33,682 nt of DNA, taken from a virus. The first letter of the stretch is position 1, and each line of letters opens with the position of its first letter. A program made the position numbers and the translations under genes. The stretch covers positions 1 through 33,682 of IMG/VR virus record IMGVR_UViG_3300044972_000204; one strand, 5' to 3'. Of the stretch, positions 14,215-20,517 are shown in pieces. The notes below the pieces were generated by a model. The model ran no database searches, had not been told where the DNA came from, and saw only the letters and a program-made list of their open reading frames with translations.

Positions 14215-14672
14215 TAGATAATCTCCACCACATTATTATTTTTTGATTTTAGATAATCCCTAGTTTTCTGAATATATCTTTCAAATTCAGACCTAGAAAT
14301 GCTTGATTGTTGGAGGTCTGCAAACTCGATCAACTCTCGAACCGCTTGAATTCCCTCTCCACTCAAACCCAATTGCATCGTTGAGTTGTATCGCTCTGCG
14401 GCTTCATAGAGGGCTTTTTGAGCCTTTTCGCAGACTGGTAGCACTTCAGGCCCGACACCGCCTCTCGCCATCGTTTCCGAGAGGTTTAACACCTCTGTTA
14501 GGGTGTGCCAATCCTGAATTGTTCCCATGCCCTTAGTTATCGCTTCTAGGGCTGAGTATTCCATTACCCTGAGTTTGTCTAGCTTTTCTCTATCGGTAAT
14601 GCAAGCGCCCTCGATAGCGTGTTTCAAGGGATTGAGCAACGCCCAAACCTTACGCTTAACTTGCTTTCTCAT
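14214..14672 (-). CDS. Conserved phage protein of unknown function (152 aa)
   Basis: MRKQVKRKVWALLNPLKHAI, then EGACITDREKLDKLRVMEYS and ALEAITKGMGTIQDWHTLTE, with METMARGGVGPE-like core (SETMARGGVGPEVLPVCEKA). The middle LNLSETMARGGxGPE segment and C-terminal SRSEFERYIQKTRDYLKSK are recalled from betaproteobacterial phage genomes, where the protein is uncharacterised. It is all-helical. ATGA coupling at 14669-14672 places it in the operon. A role alongside recombination or transcription control is only suggested by position. Confidence 0.6.
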   Translation of the reverse strand: MRKQVKRKVWALLNPLKHAIEGACITDREKLDKLRVMEYSALEAITKGMGTIQDWHTLTEVLNLSETMARGGVGPEVLPVCEKAQKALYEAAERYNSTMQLGLSGEGIQAVRELIEFADLQQSSISRSEFERYIQKTRDYLKSKNNNVVEII

Positions 14673-14908
14673 ACTGATTCTTGTTTGTAGTTCAGTTTGT
14701 GATGTTGAAAGCGCATAGCCGCCTCGATATCCAGTTCAGCATAAGCCTCCTCAGACATACATCCCACAATGTCACGACCTGAAAACCAAACTTCTTTTAC
14801 TGATTCGTTATAAGTGGACTTGTCATCGTCTATTTCGTATTCATAGACTACTGTTACGACTTCACCACCTGCACCGATTGTTGTGTCAAATTCCCATGTG
14901 TTCATCAT
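14669..14908 (-). CDS. Small acidic protein, unknown (79 aa)
   Basis: MMNTWEFDTTIGAGGEVVTV then VYEYEIDDDKSTYNESVKEV and an AYAELDIEAAMRFQHHKLNY end. The first half looks beta-rich and the second helical. CAGGAG precedes the double ATG; the second ATG (14905) is an equally possible start. No family recognised. It lies between RusA and the 152-residue gene. Confidence 0.5.
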   Translation of the reverse strand: MMNTWEFDTTIGAGGEVVTVVYEYEIDDDKSTYNESVKEVWFSGRDIVGCMSEEAYAELDIEAAMRFQHHKLNYKQESV

Positions 14909-14964
14909 TCACTCCTGTTTAAAACTGTTAATTTACTCTTGTTGAACAAAAAATCTATTAGGAC

Positions 14965-15393
14965 TTACCCTAAGTCTTCTTTCACCATTACTTCGACTGC
15001 GGGTGTTTCTGCATAAACCTTGGTCACATGGAGATTGACCACCTGTTTGTCATCAAGGTAAACAATGTCGTTCATCCCATCTAAAAAACACTTTGCTATG
15101 TTGTCCAGATCAGGCTTTTTAGTTGGTCTTAAGACTCCTGACAATGCGTCTTTACGCTTCTGTTTTGAATAGGAAGCGGGTATTCCAACTCTGATATAAA
15201 TTGCGACTGTCATAGGCGTGTCTAGAGGCTCTGAAGAACCCATTGCCGCCTTTGCCATCATCCTGATTTCGTCTTCATAGGTCTTTGTCTTTTGTGGGGT
15301 GTAGGTAGATGTAAATTTTCCTCTTCTAGCAAATCTTGGCCTGCCCTTGCCGACAGGCTCACCATAAACTGTGTACATAAGCATCATTGTCAT
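14965..15393 (-). CDS. rusA: RusA-family Holliday junction resolvase
   Basis: A 142-residue protein with the RusA core KKPDLDNIAKCFLDGMND (residues 92-109) followed by IVYLDDKQV. Asp95, Asp97 and Asp114 or 115 match the acidic catalytic set, and VGKGRPRFARRG near the start is typical of the family. It resolves four-way junctions made during phage recombination and removes branches before packaging. Several ATG codons open the gene; the one at 15393 is chosen because it forms ATGA with the upstream stop. Full length for the family. Confidence 0.9.
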   Translation of the reverse strand: MTMMLMYTVYGEPVGKGRPRFARRGKFTSTYTPQKTKTYEDEIRMMAKAAMGSSEPLDTPMTVAIYIRVGIPASYSKQKRKDALSGVLRPTKKPDLDNIAKCFLDGMNDIVYLDDKQVVNLHVTKVYAETPAVEVMVKEDLG

Positions 15394-15599
15394 TCAAGTG
15401 TCCCATCTTGCATTTGTTTCATAAAAGCTCTTATGCGATCTCTAGCGCCTATGCCATAGATTCGCTCTGCTCGTTCTAATCTGGCACGAATCAAATCACG
15501 ATTCTTTGACCATTCCCAATTGCGATAGAGTTCCCGAGCCTCTGCCATCTCGAGGATTTTTCTATCGCTTGGGCCTTCTACATTTCTTCTGGAATACAT
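15390..15599 (-). CDS. Small charged helical protein, unknown (69 aa)
   Basis: MYSRRNVEGPSDRKILEMAE then ARELYRNWEWSKNRDLIRAR and ERIYGIGARDRIRAFMKQMQ. Mostly Arg/Glu helices with aromatic residues, which could bind nucleic acid or a partner protein. It overlaps the previous small gene by 22 bases and joins RusA by ATGA, so it may be a RusA partner. No family recognised. Confidence 0.5.
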   Translation of the reverse strand: MYSRRNVEGPSDRKILEMAEARELYRNWEWSKNRDLIRARLERAERIYGIGARDRIRAFMKQMQDGTLE

Positions 15600-15700
15600 A
15601 AGTCGCCAGTAAGTTCTAAGGCTTTGTTTATCAGATGTAGTGGATAAGGTACGCCTTCACGCACCTTGTCCAGTAGTTTCATTGCATCAGCGTGGCTCAT
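15578..15700 (-). CDS. Tiny conserved phage protein (40 aa)
   Basis: MSHADAMKLLDKVREGVPYP then LHLINKALELTGDLCIPEEM. The pattern LLD+V+EG-x-x-[YV]P-x-x-[LI]I-N-x-AL-x-LTGD is one I recall from many phage small proteins of unknown function. The frame stays open upstream to 15772, but that would make it share space with the membrane-protein gene; the ATG at 15700 with TTGGTGAT before it is preferred. Confidence 0.55.
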   Translation of the reverse strand: MSHADAMKLLDKVREGVPYPLHLINKALELTGDLCIPEEM

Positions 15701-15854
15701 GCTTATCACCAAATTCAGAAACTGCCCAACCATGTGATAAACCAAGCCCAAAAGACCAAACAGCGAATCCAACTGTGCTAGACCAAAACATAACTATTAC
15801 TCCAACAATTGCTAAACCTATTGCAAAAAATCCAAGTTTTTCTTGAGCTGTCAT
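15687..15854 (-). CDS. Small two-span membrane protein (55 aa)
   Basis: MTAQEKLGFFAIGLAIVGVI, VMFWSSTVGFAVWSFGLGLS, HGWAVSEFGDKHEPR. Two hydrophobic spans (residues about 8-24 and 28-45). The ATG forms ATGA with the methyltransferase stop, and its 3' end overlaps the next gene by 14 bases, so it is locked into the operon. Function unknown; it could alter the host membrane or block superinfection, which is inference. Confidence 0.55.
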   Translation of the reverse strand: MTAQEKLGFFAIGLAIVGVIVMFWSSTVGFAVWSFGLGLSHGWAVSEFGDKHEPR

Positions 15855-16933
15855 GCAAAATCCAATGCTATTTGTGCTGTTCGCTTCTTTTGAAGTTTTC
15901 CATATTCAGGATTCAACTCACACCCAATATATTGCCTTCCAAGGTCTTGAGCTACTTGAGCGGTAGTTCCTGATCCCATAAATGGGTCTAAAACAATTCC
16001 CCCAAGTGGAGCGCCAGCAAGAATGCAAGGTTCAATCAGTTCTGTTGGAAAAACTGCGAAGTGCGCACCTGAATATGGCTTTGTAGCGACATTCCAAACA
16101 CTTCGTTTGTTTGCCATTTCATAAGACTTATCCAATCCAGAATGAGGCTGTAAACCTGTTCCTTCATTGTGATACTTACCATTTGTCCTGTCTCTCGTTC
16201 CCCAATCTTCTTTTACAGGCTCTTTGATTGCAACATGGTCAAAATGATATTTATGGGATTTGCTCAACAAGAAAATGTATTCGTGCGCTTTGGTGCAACG
16301 ATCTTGAACAGACTCAGGCATTGGATTAGGTTTACTCCAAACAATGTCCTGTCGCAAATACCAACCATCAGCTCTCAATGCAAATGCAAGCATCCAAGGT
16401 ATCCCAATCAGGTCTTTGGTTTTCAGTCCAGTAGCGTGTAACTTGTCCAGCTTCCTGTCATTAGCTGGCATATTGTTTCTGCCCTCACGCTGATATTCTG
16501 GACTTGCTCTGGCAAAACCATTGCTGTTGCAATAACTGTCTCCAATGTTGACCCATAGAGTGCCATCATCCTCAAGGACATCCCAAACACATCTGAACAC
16601 CTCTACCATGTTGTTTATGTATTCTTCAGGAGTGTCTTCTAACCCCAACTGTTCATCAATGCGTTTAGCTCCGCAAATGTGGCAGTTTGAGGATGATCCG
16701 CCTCTGTGACCAACTTCAGGACGCAAAACTTTTGTTCCTCGCTTTGGATCATTCCACTTTGTCGGCATTGATATGGAATGTTCACAATTAGGATCGCCAC
16801 CTTCCCATTTTGCTGTTCCATAGTCTCGCAAGCCGTAATATGGAGGGCTTGTTATACAAGTTTGAGCTTTAACGCCTTGTGATGCCCATTTACGCATAAT
16901 TTCACGGCAATCACCAAATTCAATCTTATTCAT
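15851..16933 (-). CDS. DNA methyltransferase (N4-cytosine or N6-adenine, beta-type order)
   Basis: A 360-residue enzyme with the catalytic motif TSPPYYGLRDYG (residues 28-39) ahead of the AdoMet motif DPFMGSGTT (about 316-324), the order seen in beta-class amino-methyltransferases. SPPY fits N4-cytosine or N6-adenine transfer. Between them lies an inserted zinc-binding-like region (C50-E-H52 and C84-H-I-C87). No partner restriction enzyme is present, so it is an orphan enzyme, likely protecting phage DNA from host restriction or marking it. It shares ATGA with the replication initiator gene and so should be expressed with it. Confidence 0.92.
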   Translation of the reverse strand: MNKIEFGDCREIMRKWASQGVKAQTCITSPPYYGLRDYGTAKWEGGDPNCEHSISMPTKWNDPKRGTKVLRPEVGHRGGSSSNCHICGAKRIDEQLGLEDTPEEYINNMVEVFRCVWDVLEDDGTLWVNIGDSYCNSNGFARASPEYQREGRNNMPANDRKLDKLHATGLKTKDLIGIPWMLAFALRADGWYLRQDIVWSKPNPMPESVQDRCTKAHEYIFLLSKSHKYHFDHVAIKEPVKEDWGTRDRTNGKYHNEGTGLQPHSGLDKSYEMANKRSVWNVATKPYSGAHFAVFPTELIEPCILAGAPLGGIVLDPFMGSGTTAQVAQDLGRQYIGCELNPEYGKLQKKRTAQIALDFA

Positions 16934-17652
16934 GCTTTTCTCCTAATTAAATTAAATACAGCAAGTTCTTCAGGTGTTGGTGGACGAGTTTTTTTCTCAT
17001 CCTCTTTAATCTTTAAAAGCGCAGGGTCAGGCTCATTTGATGGAGGAACTGTGACCCTACCAATGTCGGCAGGATTAAGTTTTTTCGCAACCCAATCTGC
17101 TTTGAATGCTTGCCAACCACGCACACAACATTCTTCTAATGCTTTCTCAAGAGTCCAACCTGCTTTTTCAGCTTCTGACATCAAACCATTTAAAGCTCGT
17201 TGAGTCATAGGCGCTCGCTTGGCTTTTCTCAAAGTAAGAAAGTCTTGCCAAACAGAAATAGAAACGCCTTCAGGCGGTGCAACGCTAGTTGCTTTCTTCT
17301 CTCTCTTTGTCTCTGTCTCTCTCTCTGTCTCTGGGATAGCATTATGCAAGCGTTCTGCTAGCACTCCGCTGACAATTACAAAAAAGTCTTTATCAATCAA
17401 TGGTTTAAGACCATCTTCGTATTCTTTAGGTGTGATGTGAAGACGAAAGACTAGCTCATCTAGTGAGCCATCAAAAATACCATCTTTTGATTCGCTTGCA
17501 AGCAACCAAAGCATAGGTGCTAGCGCCTTGCTAGCAATAGGCAAGCAGATATAAGACCTGTTGTTTAACAGTTCACGATGGAGTTTTATCCAAGGTGGGC
17601 AACGATCTTTGTAATGTTGAAAGACCGCCCAATTCTTAGGCTGTAATAGCAT
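16930..17652 (-). CDS. Replication initiator, lambda O-like replisome organiser
   Basis: A 240-residue protein. The N-terminal domain (WIKLHRELLNNRSYICLPIA, then SKALAPMLWLLASESKDGIF, DGSLDELVFRLHI) is the winged-helix fold typical of phage replisome organisers that bind an origin and recruit host helicase. A charged linker (residues about 108-122, ETERETETKREKK) follows. The C-terminal half (WQDFLTLRKAKRAPMTQRAL, EECCVRGWQAFKADW) resembles the helicase-loading portion. It is preceded by a strong promoter at 17752-17780. The coding DNA of the linker is a 40-base pyrimidine-rich tract that could mark the origin. Confidence 0.8.
   Translation of the reverse strand: MLLQPKNWAVFQHYKDRCPPWIKLHRELLNNRSYICLPIASKALAPMLWLLASESKDGIFDGSLDELVFRLHITPKEYEDGLKPLIDKDFFVIVSGVLAERLHNAIPETERETETKREKKATSVAPPEGVSISVWQDFLTLRKAKRAPMTQRALNGLMSEAEKAGWTLEKALEECCVRGWQAFKADWVAKKLNPADIGRVTVPPSNEPDPALLKIKEDEKKTRPPTPEELAVFNLIRRKA
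17293..17332. repeat. Pyrimidine-rich (TCTCTG)n tract inside the initiator gene; possible origin
   Basis: About 40 bases of C and T with only two or three G residues, containing repeated TGTCTCTG. It codes for the Glu/Thr/Arg linker. Lambdoid phages keep their replication origin in the same place, the middle of the O gene, and low-complexity tracts can unwind easily. This is a candidate only; no clear iterons of 15-20 bp are seen. Confidence 0.4.
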
Positions 17653-17728
17653 AAATTTTCCCGCTTTTTAAACCACCCTTTGAGGAATTGCCAGCAGGAG
17701 AAGGGTTAACTCTTTTCGGTACGCTCAT
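17636..17728 (-). CDS. Possible leader peptide before the initiator (30 aa)
   Basis: Reads MSVPKRVNPSPAGNSSKGGL then KSGKIYAITA and ends inside the start of the initiator gene in another frame (17-base overlap). It lies just downstream of the promoter at 17752-17780. No strong ribosome-binding site is seen. It may be a small gene coupled to the initiator, or just an open frame in the leader. Confidence 0.35.
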   Translation of the reverse strand: MSVPKRVNPSPAGNSSKGGLKSGKIYAITA

Positions 17729-17751
17729 GACTTCGTACCTAGCTGGATTCC

Positions 17752-17780
17752 ATAATATCAAAACTATTCTACTTTGTAAA
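17752..17780 (-). promoter_or_regulatory. Strong sigma-70 promoter for the initiator/methyltransferase operon
   Basis: Read leftward: TTTACA (complement of 17775-17780), 17-base spacer, TATTAT (complement of 17752-17757), with TGA just before the -10 as an extended element. This is the best housekeeping-type promoter seen in the window. It starts right at the end of the winged-helix regulator gene, so that regulator could control it. Confidence 0.8.
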
Positions 17781-17782
17781 CA

Positions 17783-18145
17783 TCAAAGATTTTTTGTGAA
17801 ATCAGGGTTTCCCTTAAAAAGCCTACGAGCTTGTGCATTCATCACAGCGTACTCAGCCTTAGAAAAGATACCTTTAGCGTTCCTGATATCAAAAGGATTG
17901 AGTAAGCAACGACCTGTTTCGTCTACTGTAGTCTTAACTCTCTTTTCAATCATGTGATCTGCCAAAGTGTATTTAGCTAAGTTATGGCGTCCTACTTTCA
18001 CAATCTCAGTAGTTAGTTCATTTTTGTAGCGTAACTTCTTTGCTGTTGACAAAACAGTAGCTTTTGGCATACCAGTTAAGTCTGCTATTTCAGAAGAGGT
18101 TAGTGGGCCATTCTGTAAAGCCTTAATGAGTCTTTCTTGGGTCAT
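17783..18145 (-). CDS. Winged helix-turn-helix transcription regulator
   Basis: A 120-residue protein. MTQERLIKALQNGPLTSSEI, ADLTGMPKATVLSTAKKLRY, KNELTTEIVKVGRHN reads as a winged helix: helix-turn-helix at residues about 15-38 and a wing near 45-55. The C-terminal part (NAKGIFSKAEYAVMNAQARR) may mediate oligomers. It ends two bases before the initiator promoter and is the second gene from the divergent region, where a regulator is usually placed. It could bind the AGGGTTTRTCCCTAT sites or the inverted repeats at 18417 and 18475. Binding targets are inference. Confidence 0.7.
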   Translation of the reverse strand: MTQERLIKALQNGPLTSSEIADLTGMPKATVLSTAKKLRYKNELTTEIVKVGRHNLAKYTLADHMIEKRVKTTVDETGRCLLNPFDIRNAKGIFSKAEYAVMNAQARRLFKGNPDFTKNL

Positions 18146-18315
18146 AGTTTTTCTAGGTCAATTGGTTTGTTGAGGTGGTTTTCTAAAGTCCTGGCAAGCA
18201 ATGCTGTGACAGAAGCAGAAAAGTCCTCTGGTTCGGATACATAAGCACTAGCCATTGTTTGAGCGTACTCAAGCAAGGTTTCAGCGCAAGTTTGTTCAAT
18301 TTGTTCGATGTTCAT
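18142..18315 (-). CDS. Small acidic protein at the head of the leftward middle operon (57 aa)
   Basis: MNIEQIEQTCAETLLEYAQT, MASAYVSEPEDFSASVTALL, ARTLENHLNKPIDLEKL. All-helical and acidic, with no family recognised. It forms ATGA with the winged-helix regulator gene and may be its partner or an inhibitor, as small acidic genes paired with regulators sometimes are. No clear ribosome-binding site, but the frame is clean and fills the space before the divergent region. Confidence 0.5.
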   Translation of the reverse strand: MNIEQIEQTCAETLLEYAQTMASAYVSEPEDFSASVTALLARTLENHLNKPIDLEKL

Positions 18316-18352
18316 ACGAGTAGCCTAGCATGATAAAAAAGGTTTGTAACTA

Positions 18353-18367
18353 AGGGTTTATCCCTAT
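18353..18367. promoter_or_regulatory. Shared operator-like motif AGGGTTTRTCCCTAT, copy B
   Basis: AGGGTTTATCCCTAT differs from the copy at 11029-11043 at one base. GGTGT follows 15 bases to the right, compared with GGTGC 16 bases to the right of copy A. Both copies lie in divergent gaps and in the same orientation relative to the rightward operon. Confidence 0.6.
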
Positions 18368-18416
18368 TAAAAAGGCTAAAAAGGTGTGGCACATTAGAGG
18401 TGTTGGGCAACTTTCC

Positions 18417-18434
18417 TCTCGAAGTCCATCGAGA
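18417..18434. promoter_or_regulatory. Inverted repeat, possible operator
   Basis: TCTCGA, six-base spacer, TCGAGA: a perfect 6+6 inverted repeat in the divergent gap, sized like a dimeric repressor site. Confidence 0.45.
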
Positions 18435-18474
18435 TAAACAGTTGCAATGCCATCGAAACTTGTGCCTAACATGG

Positions 18475-18487
18475 TTGATTGAATCAA
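18475..18487. promoter_or_regulatory. Inverted repeat, possible operator
   Basis: TTGATT-G-AATCAA, a perfect 6+6 inverted repeat about 60 bases before the first rightward gene. It is a different sequence from the repeat at 18417, so two regulators may act here. Confidence 0.45.
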
Positions 18488-18546
18488 GCGTAAAGCAGGG
18501 ACGAATTGCAAAAACGGACATCTTTGATAAACAAATAGGAGTGAAT

Positions 18547-18756
18547 ATGAAAAATGAAAGAGCTTTCCCAACATATCATGGAGGCTATGCAAAATGTGAT
18601 GCTGATGGCATGACCTTGCGTGACTATTTTGCGACAGGGGCTGTGCAAAACTTTGGAGATCAAATTGGTTGTCAATCTGACCAAGAATGGTTTGACAAAG
18701 TCGCAGAAGGCGCATACCGAATGGCAGACGCAATGCTGAAAGCGAGGGAAGCATGA
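18547..18756 (+). CDS. Small phage protein of the TLRDYFA...ADAMLKARE type (69 aa)
   Basis: MKNERAFPTYHGGYAKCDAD, then GMTLRDYFATGAVQNF and YRMADAMLKAREA at the end. The pairing of G-[LM]-T-x-R-[DE]-Y-F-A with an A-[YD]-x-M-A-D-A-M-L-x-A-R-E ending is a widespread phage hypothetical family I recall; function unknown. The open frame could begin at 18400, but the ATG at 18547 has AATAGGAGT four bases upstream. First gene of the rightward operon. Confidence 0.7.
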   Translation: MKNERAFPTYHGGYAKCDADGMTLRDYFATGAVQNFGDQIGCQSDQEWFDKVAEGAYRMADAMLKAREA

Positions 18757-18998
18757 GTGCAACAATTTATTGGGAAGCAATTGACCCAAATCCAAAATCT
18801 CTTTATGTAATGGCTCCGTCTTGGTTTATGGAATGTTTGGAGCGTGCAGGCATGGATTTGCCACACACTTTTAGCGAAGGTGACATCCCTGTTTTGAGAG
18901 GTTTGGCCGCCGCCATGAATGATGAAAAAAACCCATTCAAAGAGTTGATTGAAGCAATTCAAGAAAATGGCGCTGTAAATGTTTGGTATCAATATTGA
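18753..18998 (+). CDS. Small phage protein, unknown (81 aa)
   Basis: MSATIYWEAIDPNPKSLYVM, APSWFMECLERAGMDLPHTF, then LRGLAAAMNDEKNPFKELIE and a beta end NGAVNVWYQY. The shape (strand, helices, strand) and the FxELIxAIxENGxVxVW ending resemble phage proteins that I recall as conserved but uncharacterised. It shares ATGA (18753-18756) with the preceding gene. Confidence 0.6.
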   Translation: MSATIYWEAIDPNPKSLYVMAPSWFMECLERAGMDLPHTFSEGDIPVLRGLAAAMNDEKNPFKELIEAIQENGAVNVWYQY

Positions 18999-19013
18999 AA
19001 GCAAGGGTCGAAG

Positions 19014-19214
19014 ATGCCAATTCTTAATGGAAAGAAGGTCGTAGACCTAGAAGTAGATGGAGTCGATAGTAGGGATTATCCTGATTTCGCAGACGCATAC
19101 TTTAGCTATGCTTGCTATGAAGATGGAACACCTATGACAGAAGATGAGTTAGATAAACTCACAATCCTAGCAAGTGATGTACTTTGGGAAATGGCTTTTG
19201 ACAAGCTCCACTAA
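19014..19214 (+). CDS. Widespread small phage protein (DVDSRDYPDFxDAYF type, 66 aa)
   Basis: MPILNGKKVVDLEVDGVDSR, DYPDFADAYFSYACYEDGTP, then MTEDELDKLTILASDVLWEM. The sequence V-D-x-x-D-Y-P-D-F-x-D-A-Y followed by TE-x-EL-x-x-L and an EMAF end is found in many phages across hosts, as I recall; function unknown. Its stop overlaps the next start by one base. Confidence 0.7.
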   Translation: MPILNGKKVVDLEVDGVDSRDYPDFADAYFSYACYEDGTPMTEDELDKLTILASDVLWEMAFDKLH

Positions 19215-19396
19215 TGAAATCCTTGCTTGAAACTTACTTAGAAGAATTCTCAGGGATTCACTACTGCCAATACTGTTTAACAGTAAAAACAAACCAGTCA
19301 TGCTGTTCCGATGACTTTATCGATTTCAAGTACTTTGGGCTTGAAACACAAAAACAAATCATTCAACAAGAGTTAGAGCAACATTTGAATGTATAA
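19214..19396 (+). CDS. Small cysteine-containing protein (60 aa)
   Basis: MKSLLETYLEEFSGIHYCQY then CLTVKTNQSCCSDDFIDFKY and a helical end. CxxC at 18-21 with CC at 30-31 could form a small metal site. No family recognised. The stop lies 28 bases before the HNH gene start. Confidence 0.55.
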   Translation: MKSLLETYLEEFSGIHYCQYCLTVKTNQSCCSDDFIDFKYFGLETQKQIIQQELEQHLNV

Positions 19397-19424
19397 TAGG
19401 TTGTCAGCAACCTATGAGGAAAAG

Positions 19425-19916
19425 ATGAACAGTTTGTTAACACATGATGATGTAATTTCTCTCCTTGACTACAACAGGAATACTGGACATTTTCAATGGA
19501 AGAAAAAACGTAGAGGCATCAAAACAGGCGTGAATCTTGGTACTGATAACGGCTTTGGATATTTGCGTATAACAGTTCTTGGTAAATCATTCTATGCACA
19601 TCGACTTGCTTGGCTTTATTGCTACAAAGTCTTTCCAAAAGGAGAGATCGACCATATCAATGGAAATAAGCAAGACAACAGGATTGAAAACTTAAGAGAT
19701 GTAACGCAAATATCTAATGCACAAAACAAGTTGTCACCACAATCAAGAAGCAAAAGTCAAATGCTTGGAGTGAGTTGGCACAAAAAAGCAAAGAAATGGC
19801 AAGCCCATATTTGCATCTACAAACAAAGAAAATATCTTGGTTTGTTTGAGAATATAGAAGATGCTGAACAGGCGTATTTAAATGAAAGAAAGGCGATAAC
19901 TTATGTCAGTCCATAG
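19425..19916 (+). CDS. HNH homing endonuclease with AP2 DNA-binding domain
   Basis: A 163-residue protein, MNSLLTHDDVISLLDYNRNT at the start. The HNH-3 nuclease core is FYAHRLAWLYCYKVFPKGEI and DHINGNKQDNRIENLRDV (residues about 60-100). The AP2-like C-terminus GVSWHKKAKKWQAHICIYKQ, RKYLGLFENIEDAEQAY binds DNA. The frame opens at 19389, but GAGGAAAAG before the ATG at 19425 fits better. It is a free-standing mobile gene placed just before ERF, whose start it overlaps by 14 bases. No intron or intein sequence is seen in neighbours. Confidence 0.9.
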   Translation: MNSLLTHDDVISLLDYNRNTGHFQWKKKRRGIKTGVNLGTDNGFGYLRITVLGKSFYAHRLAWLYCYKVFPKGEIDHINGNKQDNRIENLRDVTQISNAQNKLSPQSRSKSQMLGVSWHKKAKKWQAHICIYKQRKYLGLFENIEDAEQAYLNERKAITYVSP

Positions 19917-20517
19917 CAAGTTAATGAATGCTCGTATCCGATTGCAGAATACGCAGCTTAAGAAAACTGGTCACAATAAATTTGCTGGCTACTACTATTT
20001 TGAGCTTGGAGATTTCCTTCCTCAAGTGCAAGAAATTTTCCATCAAGTAGGACTATGTGGATATATATCTTTCGACACAACAATTGCAACATTAACGATT
20101 GTTGATTTCGAAGATAACTCACAAATAACAATCACTAGCCCAATGGTTGAAGCCAACTTAAAAGGGGCACATCCTATTCAGAATTTAGGGGCGGTGGAGA
20201 CATACACCAGGCGCTATCTTTGGGTGTCGGCAATGGAGATTGTTGAGCATGATGCTTTAGACTCTTCTGCTCCTCTCAAAGAAGAGAAAGTAGTTATCAG
20301 TCCTACTCAGGGGGCAACAGACAATATTCCTCAAGAGGAATTACAGTACTTGCAGGAGATGGCAGTCGAATTGATTGCCATGTGTGAGCAAGGTGATCCC
20401 AAGGCAGCTTGGGTTAAGTTGGAGTCAGAGAACTTAGACAGCGAACAGAAAGTTGCTCTTTGGACTTTGCTCCCAAGTAAAGTGCGTTCAGCGTTAAAGA
20501 AAGCGAAGGAAATCTAA
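19903..20517 (+). CDS. erf: ERF-family single-strand annealing protein
   Basis: A 204-residue protein. MSVHSKLMNARIRLQNTQLK, then KTGHNKFAGYYYFELGDFLP, matches the ERF start where K-x-x-x-N-x-[FH]-x-x-[FY]-x-Y is conserved. GAVETYTRRYLW (residues about 97-108) is the second ERF hallmark. It should anneal complementary single strands for phage recombination and end repair. The C-terminal third (AWVKLESENLDSEQKVALWT) is variable, as usual. The next gene starts right after its stop and appears to be a single-strand-binding protein, the common recombination pair. Confidence 0.88.
   Translation: MSVHSKLMNARIRLQNTQLKKTGHNKFAGYYYFELGDFLPQVQEIFHQVGLCGYISFDTTIATLTIVDFEDNSQITITSPMVEANLKGAHPIQNLGAVETYTRRYLWVSAMEIVEHDALDSSAPLKEEKVVISPTQGATDNIPQEELQYLQEMAVELIAMCEQGDPKAAWVKLESENLDSEQKVALWTLLPSKVRSALKKAKEI

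Larger units (their letters stand above)
18316..18546. promoter_or_regulatory. Divergent control region between the leftward middle and rightward operons
   Basis: No gene is seen in these 231 bases. For leftward transcription, TTACAA and an extended TGCTAGGCT (about 18323-18350) are a possible weak promoter. For rightward, TTGTAA then TATTAA (15-base spacer) is a weak candidate. The region holds the 15-bp motif copy B (18353-18367) and two perfect inverted repeats (18417-18434, 18475-18487). It ends with AATAGGAGT before the ATG at 18547. Confidence 0.55.

Noticed and set aside
14962-14976. GACTTA-CCC-TAAGTC hairpin after RusA as a terminator
   Set aside because: The stem is short and AT-rich and the T run lies about eight bases away; it also contains the rusA stop codon. 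Too weak to list.
18672-19004. Leftward 110-residue frame opposite the small rightward genes
   Set aside because: It covers two well-supported rightward genes joined by ATGA and has no leader or family pattern.
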